Source: Pseudomonadota bacterium (GTDB taxonomy: Bacteria; Pseudomonadota; Alphaproteobacteria; Micropepsales; Micropepsaceae). Taken from it: DNA of 64,000 nucleotides. Positions 1 to 7,371 of this stretch are shown here, in pieces. The position numbers and the translations under genes were made by a program. Positions within the stretch are counted from its first letter, which is position 1; the number at the start of each line of letters is the position of its first letter. Where the stretch lies: the NCBI GenBank assembly GCA_018241025.1, contig JAFEEQ010000012.1, positions 1 to 64,000 on the forward strand. Direction: 5' to 3'. The notes under the pieces are model-generated. The model was not told the origin of the DNA. It did no database searches and was given only the letters and a program-made list of their open reading frames with translations.

Positions 1-2
1 AA

Positions 3-131
3 CCGGCCCGGAAAAACCCTCCAGCGCCACCGCTGAAGGCCAAATCCAGCAAGGCCGACAAGCCGCCTGCAACACTCAAACGCTCAAACGCGAATTATGC
101 AGCGATCCCTATCGTGGGGAGGTCGACGTGA
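3..131 (+). CDS. Possible C-terminal tail of a gene entering from the left edge
   Basis: One forward frame is open from the window edge to a TGA at 129-131 (about 42 codons). It is rich in Lys, Ala and Pro, like the low-complexity tail of a protein that starts outside the window. Its last seven codons lie inside the palindromic repeat that begins at 111, so the repeat may supply the stop. No family is recognisable, and a second forward frame is also open here, so this is tentative. Confidence 0.25.
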   Translation, partial: PARKNPPAPPLKAKSSKADKPPATLKRSNANYAAIPIVGRST

Positions 132-216
132 GCGCAGCGAACGTCGGGTGGGGATGTGCCGGTGACGCCCCCACCCGAAATGCTTCGCATTTCGACCTCC
201 CCACGATGGGGAGGTG
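111..216. repeat. Palindromic intergenic repeat
   Basis: The arm ATCGTGGGGAGGTCGA (111-126) is matched by its exact reverse complement at 192-207, and inner segments also pair (GGTGGGG near 137 with CCCCACC near 169). A further GGGGAGGTG follows at 208-216. Transcribed, it would fold into a long GC-rich hairpin. Dispersed elements of this style are common between genes in alphaproteobacteria. It lies beyond the stop of the SRPBCC operon and could also stop transcription. Confidence 0.7.
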
Positions 217-223
217 AAATGGA

Positions 224-700
224 CTAAAGCCCCTCCGGCCACTTCTCCGAGTTCGGCAACGGCTTGCCGGTTTCCAGCAATGTCTTGAGACTCGACAGCA
301 CAGAAGGCCAGCCTTCGCTCACCGCGCCGATCAGCTTCGAACCGTCGACGTCCATCTCATGCGTCAGGGTGAGTTGAACACCGAGATCGACATCCTTCAA
401 CTCATAGGTCAGCCGGCTGAAACCTTCCGCGTGCATCTCGGCGAGGAACGGTTTGTCGGACGGCTCCTTGCGCCAAGTGAGCACGAGTTTCGATGGATGG
501 TCGCTCTCGATGATCTCGCCGGCATCCCACAGACGGCCGTCGGGCGTGAAAACCTGCCAGGGCGAACCCTTCGTCCACGCCGACTTCTGCCAGGTGCCGG
601 CCCAGTATTGCCGCGTGAACTCCGGCTGGGTCAGTGCTTCCCAGACCTTGTCGCGGGTCGAGCGGATGACGATGACATAGACGAACTTGCTGTGGCCCAT
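224..700 (-). CDS. SRPBCC (AHSA1-like) domain protein, second copy
   Basis: A 158-residue cytoplasmic protein of the START/Bet v1-like SRPBCC superfamily, in the activator-of-Hsp90 (AHSA1) group. The typical start (VxxIRSTRDKVWEALTxPEFTRQYW) and the C-terminal GWPSVLSSLKTLLETG helix are present. The fold makes a hydrophobic pocket; the ligand cannot be read from sequence. The ATG at 700 gives the family's normal length; the longer open frame upstream is shadow sequence over the neighbour. It lies 8 bases after a close paralogue (709-1164) in an operon headed by an ArsR repressor. Such repressor-SRPBCC pairs are common, but the physiological role is generally unknown. Confidence 0.88.
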   Translation of the reverse strand: MGHSKFVYVIVIRSTRDKVWEALTQPEFTRQYWAGTWQKSAWTKGSPWQVFTPDGRLWDAGEIIESDHPSKLVLTWRKEPSDKPFLAEMHAEGFSRLTYELKDVDLGVQLTLTHEMDVDGSKLIGAVSEGWPSVLSSLKTLLETGKPLPNSEKWPEGL

Positions 701-708
701 GGCGCGCC

Positions 709-1164
709 TCACCCCTTCGGCGCCTGATGGATGCCCGGCAGCGGCGTGCCGGTTTCCAGGAAGCTCTTGAGGCTCGACAGCACCTTCGGCCAGCCGCCCG
801 AAACCGCTTCGATCAGCTTGGCGTTCGGCACGTCGATCGTGTGCGTGACCGTCAGGCGCATGCTGTCGCCTTCCTGCTCGAGATCGTAGACGCAGCGCGA
901 ATAGCCTTCGGCTTTCAGCTCGGGACGGAACTCGTTGCGCCATTTGATCACGAGCCGGCGCGGCGGATCGCTTTCCAGGATCTCGCCCGCATCGGCGACG
1001 CGGCCGTCGGAAAACAGCATCTTCCACGACGAACCCGTTTTCCACTCGGATTCCTGCGGCATGCCGAACCAGTACTGCTTCTGGAATTCGGGATTGGTCA
1101 GCGCATCCCACAGCTTCTGCGGCGAGGTGCGAATGTAGGTCACATAGAGATATTTGCTGCTCAT
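709..1164 (-). CDS. SRPBCC (AHSA1-like) domain protein, first copy
   Basis: A 151-residue SRPBCC/AHSA1 protein, clearly paralogous to the next gene: both share the KxLYVxYIRTSPxKLWDAL start, a QYWFG motif and a C-terminal GWPKVLSSLKSFLETG helix. The ATG at 1164 overlaps the stop of the upstream ArsR gene by one base (TGATG), so the two are probably translationally coupled. The pair looks like a tandem duplication under one operator. Ligand and role are not predictable from sequence. Confidence 0.9.
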   Translation of the reverse strand: MSSKYLYVTYIRTSPQKLWDALTNPEFQKQYWFGMPQESEWKTGSSWKMLFSDGRVADAGEILESDPPRRLVIKWRNEFRPELKAEGYSRCVYDLEQEGDSMRLTVTHTIDVPNAKLIEAVSGGWPKVLSSLKSFLETGTPLPGIHQAPKG

Positions 1165-1475
1165 CACTCTTCCCTTTCGAGGCTCTTCTTGAGGTTGCTG
1201 AGCGCCTTGAGCCGGGGGCGCTCGTATTTGCCGATCCACCGTTCGGCGATGTCGTTGATGGGCACGGGATTGAGGTAGTGGTGCTTCTCGCGCCCTTCCC
1301 AAGAGACGGCGACGAGATTCGCCGCCTCCAGGATCGTCAGGTGCTTGGTCACCGCCTGCCGCGTCATGTCCACCTGTCCGCAGAGCTCACCGAGCGTCTG
1401 CCCGTTGCGCGCATGGAGACGGTCGAGAAGCCGCCGCCGTGTCGGATCGGCCAGTGCCTTGAAAACCGCGTCCAT
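1164..1475 (-). CDS. ArsR-type winged-helix repressor
   Basis: A small (about 103 residues) ArsR/SmtB-fold DNA-binding protein. The start MDAVFKALADPTRRRLLDRL is typical, followed by the winged-helix recognition region (MTRQAVTKHLTILEAANLV). The classical metal-binding CVC motif is absent, so this belongs to the non-metal ArsR group that usually sits beside SRPBCC genes. The ATG at 1475 was chosen because an AGGG lies 8 bases before it; an in-frame ATG at 1481 and a TTG at 1496 are alternatives. A near-perfect palindrome (1491-1510) directly upstream suggests autorepression of the three-gene operon. Confidence 0.9.
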   Translation of the reverse strand: MDAVFKALADPTRRRLLDRLHARNGQTLGELCGQVDMTRQAVTKHLTILEAANLVAVSWEGREKHHYLNPVPINDIAERWIGKYERPRLKALSNLKKSLEREE

Positions 1476-1490
1476 GCTCATGGCCCTAAT

Positions 1491-1510
1491 ATGCAACCAT
1501 TTGGTTGCAT
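1491..1510 (-). promoter_or_regulatory. Palindromic operator upstream of the ArsR-SRPBCC operon
   Basis: Perfect 9-base arms ATGCAACCA and TGGTTGCAT flank a TT centre, 16 bases before the chosen ArsR start. Position and symmetry fit the binding site of a dimeric winged-helix repressor. That the adjacent ArsR protein binds it is inferred. Confidence 0.75.
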
Positions 1511-1549
1511 GTCAAGGGTCATTCTTCTGAGCCGGAAATTCGGTGTTTT

Positions 1550-3178
1550 TCAGCGGGCGATGGCGAGGGCTTCGGCGATCGTGAGCGTGCGCGGCGTGTC
1601 GATGCCGGCGAGCGCGGCGGCGACGTCATCGCGCAGGCCGCAGAGAATGATGCGCGTGCCACGCGTCTTCGCGGAGCGCACGAACTTGTCGAGGATGGCC
1701 ACGCCGCTCGCATCGATCAGCGGGACGGCATCCATCACGAGGATGAGAACGCGCGGCCGCCCCCCTGCCCGCGCCAGCGCTTCTTCGAATGCGGCCGCGG
1801 CGCCAAAGAAGAACGGTCCATCGAGACGGAAGATCTCCACGCCCGGCGGCAAAGCGGCGCGATCGTTCGGGTTCTCGGTATCGGTACCGAGCGAGACGTT
1901 CAACCGGCGTTCGACGACGGCGGCCATGCGATGCATGAACAGGAAGGAGGCGAGCACCATCCCGACGCCGATGGCGATGGAGAGATCGACCAGAACCGTC
2001 AGCCCGAAAGTCAGGATCAGCACCACGCGGTCGCCTGCCGGACCGCCGAGAATGCGGCGGAAGGAGTCGAACTCCGCCATGTTCCAGCACACGACCACCA
2101 GCACCGAACCGAGCGCGGCGAGCGGAATGAAGGCGGCAAGCGGCGCCAGAAGCGCCATCATCGCGAAGACGCCGATGGCATGGACGATGCCGGCGACCGG
2201 CGTGCGTGCGCCGGAGCGGATATTGGTCGCGGTGCGCGCGATGGCGCCGGTGGCGGGAATGCCGCCCATGCAGGCGCTGGCGAAATTCGCGATGCCTTGC
2301 GCCACCAGTTCGGTGTTCGAGCGATGACGCCGCCCCGTCATGCCGTCGGCGACGACGGCCGACAGCAGGGATTCGATCCCGCCGAGGACGAAAATGGTGA
2401 AGGCCGAGGGGACGAGTTCGCGGATCGTGGCGAAACTCGCGGTGGGCAGATGCGGCGCCGGCAGCATGCTGGCGAGCGCGCCGAAGCGCGAGCCGATAGT
2501 CTCCACGGGAAGATGGAATCCCCAGACGATGGCGGCAGCGATGGCGAGCGCGATCAGGAAGTTCGGCCAGCGCGGCACGAAGCGGCGCATCGCGACGATG
2601 CCGGCGAGCGCGCCTCCCGCTACGGCCACAGCCGCGGGATTTAATGTGCCGATAGCCGCGGCATAGGCCTGCCACTTGCCCCAGACATCGCCCGGCACAT
2701 GGTGCAGCGTGAGGCCGAGCAGATCGCCGACCTGGCTCGAGAAGATGATCAGCGCGATGCCCGAGGTGAAACCGGTCACGACCGGATAGGGAATGTATTT
2801 GATGAAACTGCCGAGCCTGAGCAGCCCGGCCGCGACCAAAAGGACGCCCGCCATGGCGGTGGCGATGGCGAGGCCTTCATAACCGTGCTTCGCGACGACG
2901 CCGAAAACGACCACGACGAAGGCACCGGTCGGACCACCGATCTGGAAGCGGCTGCCGCCGAGTGCCGAGATAAAAAAGCCGGCGACAATGGCGGTGAAGA
3001 GGCCGCGCTCCGGCGAAACCCCGCTTGCGATGGCGAGCGCCAGAGAGAGCGGCAGCGCCACGATCGCCACCGTGATGCCGGCAAGGACATCGGCGCGCAA
3101 ATCGGCGAGGCCGTAACCTTCACGCAGCGCCGAATAGAGCTTGGGCGCGACACTCGCGGTGGGATTCGGTTCGGCCAT
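1550..3178 (-). CDS. SulP/SLC26-type anion transporter with STAS domain
   Basis: About 542 residues. The N-terminal three quarters is a hydrophobic SulP permease, opening with YGLADLRADVLAGITVAIVA and carrying the conserved GGPTGAF segment and many membrane spans. A cytoplasmic STAS domain follows (from about VEIFRLDGPFFFG, with the DASG loop) to the C-terminus. Members carry sulfate, bicarbonate, dicarboxylates or other anions with protons or sodium; the substrate is not evident. The ATG at 3178 was chosen; an in-frame TTG at 3226 would add 16 residues, and neither has a clear ribosome site. It is divergent from a small XRE regulator. Confidence 0.92.
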   Translation of the reverse strand: MAEPNPTASVAPKLYSALREGYGLADLRADVLAGITVAIVALPLSLALAIASGVSPERGLFTAIVAGFFISALGGSRFQIGGPTGAFVVVVFGVVAKHGYEGLAIATAMAGVLLVAAGLLRLGSFIKYIPYPVVTGFTSGIALIIFSSQVGDLLGLTLHHVPGDVWGKWQAYAAAIGTLNPAAVAVAGGALAGIVAMRRFVPRWPNFLIALAIAAAIVWGFHLPVETIGSRFGALASMLPAPHLPTASFATIRELVPSAFTIFVLGGIESLLSAVVADGMTGRRHRSNTELVAQGIANFASACMGGIPATGAIARTATNIRSGARTPVAGIVHAIGVFAMMALLAPLAAFIPLAALGSVLVVVCWNMAEFDSFRRILGGPAGDRVVLILTFGLTVLVDLSIAIGVGMVLASFLFMHRMAAVVERRLNVSLGTDTENPNDRAALPPGVEIFRLDGPFFFGAAAAFEEALARAGGRPRVLILVMDAVPLIDASGVAILDKFVRSAKTRGTRIILCGLRDDVAAALAGIDTPRTLTIAEALAIAR

Positions 3179-3233
3179 GGCTTTGGGCGGAGCCGCCAAA
3201 GGGGCCGACTCCACATGGTTTGACAATAATAAC

Positions 3234-3250
3234 TGATGTCTGAAACATCA
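3234..3250. promoter_or_regulatory. Operator-like palindrome between sulP-like and XRE genes
   Basis: TGATGT and ACATCA are exact 6-base inverted arms around CTGAA, in an AT-rich divergent intergenic stretch about 55 bases from either start. It could be the site of the adjacent XRE regulator; this is inference from position and symmetry only. Confidence 0.4.
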
Positions 3251-3309
3251 ATATCAATGGTAAATATACATATGTTGACGTTCACGGGCCCAACCGTAAT
3301 GAGTGCGCC

Positions 3310-3570
3310 ATGATCACCGCCGCCCAGCTTCGCGCCGCCCGCGCCCTTGCCGGCATCGACCAGCGCCAGCTTGCGGAAAAGGCCGAACTTTCGTTGCCCA
3401 CGATCCAGCGCATGGAAGCGAGCGACGGGCTCATCCGCGGCAATGTGGATTCGCTGATGAAGCTGATCGGCGCGCTCGAAACCCTCGGCATCGAGCTGAT
3501 CGGCGACGGCGCGGCGAGCGCCGCCGGCGGCCGCGGTGTACGCTTGCGCGATCCGACGGAGAAACCATGA
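3310..3570 (+). CDS. Small XRE-family helix-turn-helix regulator
   Basis: An 86-residue protein that is mostly one HTH_3 (Cro/C1) domain: [35 protein letters not shown], with a short C-terminal part containing [20 protein letters not shown]. This solitary HTH type is common in alphaproteobacteria. Its stop overlaps the next gene's start (ATGA at 3567-3570), so it is coupled to the enoyl-CoA hydratase and may control it or the divergent SulP gene. No effector domain is present. Confidence 0.85.
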   Translation: MITAAQLRAARALAGIDQRQLAEKAELSLPTIQRMEASDGLIRGNVDSLMKLIGALETLGIELIGDGAASAAGGRGVRLRDPTEKP

Positions 3571-4346
3571 CCCAGCATCTGAACATCACAGCCACCATCG
3601 ACGGCAAAGTCGGCCTCATCACGCTCAACCGGCCGAAGGCGCTGAATGCGCTCAATGCCGAGCTCTTGAGCGAACTGGTGACGCAGCTCGAAGCCTGGGA
3701 CCGCGACGATGCCGTGCGCTGCATCGTGTTGACCGGTTCAGACCGCGCTTTCGCCGCCGGCGCCGACATCAAGGAGATGGCGCCGAAATCCTACATGGAC
3801 ATGTTCCGCGAGAACTTTTTCGCCGAAGCCAATGACCGCATTGCCGCGATCCGCAAGCCGATCGTCGCCGCCGTCGCCGGCTGGGCGCTGGGCGGCGGTT
3901 GCGAACTCGCCATGCTCTGCGACTTCATCATCGCGGCGGACACCGCGAAGTTCGGCCAGCCCGAGATCAATCTCGGCGTCATGCCGGGCATCGGCGGCAG
4001 CCAGCGCCTCACCCGCTTTGTCGGCAAATCGAAGGCGATGGAAATGTGCCTGACGGGCCGCAACATGGATGCCGCCGAAGCCGAGCGTGCCGGCCTCGTC
4101 TCGCGCGTGGTGCCCGCCGTCGAACTGATGGCCGAAGCGATGAAGGCCGCCGCCAAGATCGCCGAGCAGTCGCTCCCCATCGTGATGATGACCAAAGAGA
4201 CTGTGAACCGCGCCTACGAGACTACGCTGGCCGAAGGCGTCCGTTTCGAGCGCCGCCTGTTCCACTCGATGTTCGCGACCGACGACCAGAAGGAAGGCAT
4301 GGCCGCCTTCTCGGAAAAGCGGAAGGCGAACTTCACGGACCGGTAG
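3567..4346 (+). CDS. Enoyl-CoA hydratase (crotonase family)
   Basis: A 259-residue crotonase for hydration of trans-2-enoyl-CoA in beta-oxidation or amino-acid breakdown. Key features are the [11 protein letters not shown] start, the oxyanion loop [10 protein letters not shown], and both catalytic glutamates in GGGCELAM and [13 protein letters not shown]. The C-terminal FSEKRKANF tail is typical. Length and active site match short-chain enoyl-CoA hydratases. Translation is probably coupled to the upstream XRE gene. The physiological acyl chain is not predictable. Confidence 0.93.
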   Translation: MTQHLNITATIDGKVGLITLNRPKALNALNAELLSELVTQLEAWDRDDAVRCIVLTGSDRAFAAGADIKEMAPKSYMDMFRENFFAEANDRIAAIRKPIVAAVAGWALGGGCELAMLCDFIIAADTAKFGQPEINLGVMPGIGGSQRLTRFVGKSKAMEMCLTGRNMDAAEAERAGLVSRVVPAVELMAEAMKAAAKIAEQSLPIVMMTKETVNRAYETTLAEGVRFERRLFHSMFATDDQKEGMAAFSEKRKANFTDR

Positions 4347-4464
4347 TCCGGCCGGGGATACTGCAGCGCGCTTGCGCAGAACCTTGCCCTAAAGCTGGGA
4401 CAGCGCCGATGCCATCGGACAAATCCCTGATCCTCCAATGGCTTGCCCGGCCAAAACGCGCCAT

Positions 4465-4493
4465 TTGACCCTCTGGCGCGGTAAGGGTATACG
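4465..4493 (+). promoter_or_regulatory. Sigma70-type promoter of rpsT
   Basis: TTGACC (4465-4470) and TATACG (4488-4493) are separated by exactly 17 bases, about 37 bases upstream of the rpsT start. It is one of the cleanest housekeeping promoter matches in the window and suits a strongly expressed ribosomal gene. Confidence 0.65.
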
Positions 4494-4529
4494 CCCGCCT
4501 CCGAATTCAGCCAGCAAGGCCCCGTACCC

Positions 4530-4796
4530 ATGCCGAATATCGCCTCCGCCAAGAAGCGTACCCGCACCACCGCGAAGCGCACCAAGATCAACCAGGCGCG
4601 CAAGACCCGCGTCCGCGGCTTCGTCCGCAAGGTCGAGGAAGCGATCGCCAAGGGCGACCAGGCGGCGGCGCAGGCGGCTCTCAAGGCGGCGGAGCCGGAG
4701 ATCATGCGCGGCGTGACCAAGGGCGTTCTGCACAAGAACACCGGCTCGCGGAAGGTCTCGCGCCTCACCAAGCGCGTGTCCAAGCTCGGCAAGTAA
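4530..4796 (+). CDS. rpsT: 30S ribosomal protein S20
   Basis: The 88-residue, very basic S20 protein starts [19 protein letters not shown] and has the typical helical hairpin ending [18 protein letters not shown]. It binds 16S rRNA early in 30S assembly. Length is normal for the family. rpsT lying just upstream of dnaA is a recurring arrangement in alphaproteobacteria; here a rhodanese gene and a long spacer separate them. Confidence 0.98.
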   Translation: MPNIASAKKRTRTTAKRTKINQARKTRVRGFVRKVEEAIAKGDQAAAQAALKAAEPEIMRGVTKGVLHKNTGSRKVSRLTKRVSKLGK

Positions 4797-5238
4797 CTGT
4801 CCCGGTTCGCGGATTCCGATGGCGCCTTCCGGCGCAGGAAATTCATCGTCCGTGGACTGACGTTTTTGACGAGATGTGGTGGATGCGGCGCACAAAATCG
4901 CTTCGTGTCACCTAAGTGTCTGAAATCTGAGACAAACAGCGTTCAGACGAAAAATCCGTATACGTACAAAAGGTTAGCAGTCACAAAAGAGTCGCGGTTC
5001 TAGCTCCGTTCACTTGCCCGCGAATCGTTTTTGGGTGACATTAACCTTCGTCAGGCGGGCAAGAGAAAAACAATGCCGAAGTCCAAAAACACGACAATAA
5101 CAACGAACAATCGCGCCTGCGCGGATATCGGCCCCAACCTTAGTACCCACTGAGTTCCCATCATCCACTGCCCGAGAGGCTGGAAGCAATTCCGGTCGCG
5201 GGAAACTGTTGTCCTCTGGAAAGTCTCGAGAACCCGTC
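4797..5238. other. Long AT-richer spacer between rpsT and the rhodanese gene
   Basis: This 442-base stretch holds no convincing gene. A short hairpin (GCGCC-TTCC-GGCGC, 4822-4835) follows rpsT but lacks a T-run. An imperfect inverted repeat occurs at 4917-4934 (TGTCTGA / TGAGACA). GATTC and GAGTC, possible CcrM-type methylation sites, occur near 4812 and 4989. No exact DnaA box was found; TCATCCACT at 5161 is two mismatches from TTATCCACA. It is a candidate regulatory or origin region only because of its place and composition. Confidence 0.4.
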
Positions 5239-5670
5239 ATGTCCACGCCTTCCCAGCAAAGCAGCTACGCCGGCGACCTCAGCGTCACCGAGGCCTGGGC
5301 GCTGCTTGAAAAGGACCCCGCGGCCCGTCTGGTCGACGTGCGCACCCGCGCCGAGTGGAGCTTCGTCGGCATTCCGGATCTGGCGCCCTTGGGCCGAGAG
5401 GCGGAGCTGGTGGAGTGGCAGACGTTTCCGTCCATGCAGGTCAATCCGGGCTTCGTGTCCGACGCCGCGGGCAGCGACAAGGCAGCACCAGTCCTTTTCC
5501 TCTGCCGCTCCGGCGCGCGTTCGCGCAGCGCCGCGATCGCGATGACCCAGGCGGGCTACAGCCGGGCCTACAATGTCGTCGGCGGGTTTGAAGGCGATCT
5601 CGATGGCGAGCGCCATCGCGGAAACATGAATGGTTGGAAGGCCGCCGGCCTTCCGTGGAAGCAGTCCTAA
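5239..5670 (+). CDS. Rhodanese-like sulfurtransferase domain protein
   Basis: A 143-residue single-domain rhodanese. It shows the RLVDVRTRAEWSFVG signature and the active-site loop CRSGARSRSAA, whose cysteine forms the persulfide. The domain occupies most of the protein. It could move sulfane sulfur or act in redox or detoxification; the acceptor is unknown. The ATG at 5239 is preferred; an in-frame TTG at 5209 would add 10 residues. It sits alone between rpsT and dnaA, in the same direction. Confidence 0.92.
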   Translation: MSTPSQQSSYAGDLSVTEAWALLEKDPAARLVDVRTRAEWSFVGIPDLAPLGREAELVEWQTFPSMQVNPGFVSDAAGSDKAAPVLFLCRSGARSRSAAIAMTQAGYSRAYNVVGGFEGDLDGERHRGNMNGWKAAGLPWKQS

Positions 5671-5728
5671 CTGGGGAGTGATCACGATGCGACGAGGAGG
5701 ATCGGCCTAAGGGGCCGGCAAGCGACAA

Positions 5729-5745
5729 CCGGGCTTCAAGCCCGG
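5729..5745. repeat. Short hairpin in the dnaA leader
   Basis: CCGGGCTT and AAGCCCGG are perfect 8-base arms around a single C, about 75 bases before dnaA and 60 bases after the rhodanese stop. There is no T-tract behind it. It may be a short repeat or an attenuator-like hairpin; no function is demonstrated by the sequence. Confidence 0.4.
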
Positions 5746-5818
5746 ACAATAACAAGGGGTCACCGGCCGAGCGGGGTAACGCTCACAACAGCGCCGGCAA
5801 GAAACGGGTAGTGGTTAG

Positions 5819-7246
5819 ATGGCACACATGACGAGCAAGGCGATGCGGCCCGACTGGCCGGCAGCATGGATGGGCGCGCGCGAGAGGCTGCGCCGCGAAT
5901 TGGGCGATGCGGTGTTCGACGCCTGGATCGGTCCGCTGACGCTGGACGGATACGAGCGGGATGAACTCCGGATCGGAACCACCAAGTCCTTCATCCGCAA
6001 CTGGGTGAGCGAGCGTTATGTCGCGCGGATCGAGCGCGCGCTGCGTGCCGAGGGTGTCGAGCCGTCTGCGATCACGGTCGTTCTGACGACGCCGAAGCCG
6101 GTGATCGGCGGCGGGATCGTGCGCGAGCCGCAGCCGCGCGCCGAGCCGGCCCCCTACACACCCACGCCCGTCGACGACGACGCGCCCGTCGGCGACGCGG
6201 CGCGCGGCCTCTGGACCCGGATGCTGCATCCGCAACAGACCTTCGACAGCTTCGTAGCCGGCTCGGCGAACGAGTTCGCGCTCGGCGCGGCGAAGAGCTT
6301 CGCCGAGGGCGCGCAGAGCGAAGTGCCCCTGCTCTACATCCATGGCGGTTTCGGCTTCGGCAAGACGCATCTGCTGAACGCCGCGGCGCTCGAATTCCGC
6401 AAGCGCGGCAAGCGGTCGCTCTTCCTGCGTTCGGAAGATTTCATGCGCCACTTCCTGGGCGCGCTCTATCGCAAGGACACGCTGGCCTTCAAGGAAGAGC
6501 TGCGCACCGCCGAAGTGCTGATCATCGACGACCTGCAGCACATCTGCCGGTCGACCGCGACGGCGTCGGAATTCCTCTACACCGTGAACGCCTTCGCCGA
6601 TCTGCGGCGCCGGGTGGTGATCGCCGCCGACCGCGCACCGCAGGCGCTCGAGGGGCTCGGCGCCGACGTGAAGTCGCGCCTCGCCGGCGGCCTTGTGGTC
6701 GCGCTGGAGAAGCCCGACCGCGACACACGCCTCGCGATCCTCAAGGCCCGGGCCGCCGAGTTCGTCCGGCACAAGCCGCAGGCGCTCCTGCCCGACGACG
6801 TGCTGGAGCACATCGCCGACATGGACGATGCGAGTCCGCGCGAGTTGATCGGCGTGTTCACCAAGCTGGCAACTTATACCGACCTCACCAAGAAGCCGGT
6901 GACCCTGGAAACCATCGAGGACGTCGTCGGCCTGCGTTCGGCTCCCGGCGCCAAAACCTCGATCGAGGACATCCAGCGCAAGACCGCCGAGTTCTACAAG
7001 CTCGACGTCCGCGACTTCCATTCGCCGCAGCGTGCCCGCCGCGTCGCCCGGCCGCGCCAGGTCGCGATGTACCTCTCGCGCAAGCTGACGACGCGCTCGC
7101 TGCCCGAAATCGGACGGCGCTTCGGCGGCCGCGACCACACCACGGTGCTGCATGCCTGCCGCCGCATCGAGGCGCTGTGCGAGGAAGATCCGCTGTTCAA
7201 GCAGGAGGTCGATTTCCTGAGCCAGATGCTGGCGAAGCGGCCCTAA
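5819..7246 (+). CDS. dnaA: Chromosomal replication initiator DnaA
   Basis: A 475-residue AAA+ initiator that opens the origin and loads the helicase. Domain I is N-terminal, a proline-rich linker lies near residues 95-125, and Walker A is GGFGFGKTH (about 176-184, usually GGVGLGKTH). Walker B is LIIDDLQ (about 234-240). The VKSRLAGGL segment carries the conserved SRL.GGL arginine. The C-terminal domain IV has GGRDHTTVLHA (about 436-446), the DnaA-box recognition signature. The ribosome site is weak. It is followed by a TPR gene rather than directly by dnaN. Confidence 0.98.
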   Translation: MAHMTSKAMRPDWPAAWMGARERLRRELGDAVFDAWIGPLTLDGYERDELRIGTTKSFIRNWVSERYVARIERALRAEGVEPSAITVVLTTPKPVIGGGIVREPQPRAEPAPYTPTPVDDDAPVGDAARGLWTRMLHPQQTFDSFVAGSANEFALGAAKSFAEGAQSEVPLLYIHGGFGFGKTHLLNAAALEFRKRGKRSLFLRSEDFMRHFLGALYRKDTLAFKEELRTAEVLIIDDLQHICRSTATASEFLYTVNAFADLRRRVVIAADRAPQALEGLGADVKSRLAGGLVVALEKPDRDTRLAILKARAAEFVRHKPQALLPDDVLEHIADMDDASPRELIGVFTKLATYTDLTKKPVTLETIEDVVGLRSAPGAKTSIEDIQRKTAEFYKLDVRDFHSPQRARRVARPRQVAMYLSRKLTTRSLPEIGRRFGGRDHTTVLHACRRIEALCEEDPLFKQEVDFLSQMLAKRP

Positions 7247-7270
7247 GCGAGCCGTAAACCAACGCGTGCG

Positions 7271-7298
7271 AAACGGCGTCCCGCGAGGGGTGCCGTTT
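7271..7298 (+). terminator. Hairpin after dnaA
   Basis: AAACGGC (7271-7277) pairs with GCCGTTT (7292-7298) around a GC-rich loop 24 bases after the dnaA stop. A short T-rich stretch (GCGTTTGC) follows but no true T-run, so it may be an inefficient terminator between dnaA and the TPR gene. Confidence 0.45.
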
Positions 7299-7371
7299 GC
7301 GTTTGCGGCGTTCTAAGCGCCCGGGAAATGCCGTAGAGTTGCCGCCTGTCGAAAGCGGGCCGCGCCTCTCC

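Noticed and set aside
4797..5238. Assigning this spacer as oriC
   Set aside because: No exact DnaA boxes or AT-rich repeats seen by eye; only position suggests it, so it is reported as a possibility and not as an origin.
5010..5246. 78-codon reverse frame in the rpsT-rhodanese spacer
   Set aside because: No ribosome site, no family, and overlap with the rhodanese start region; left as non-coding.
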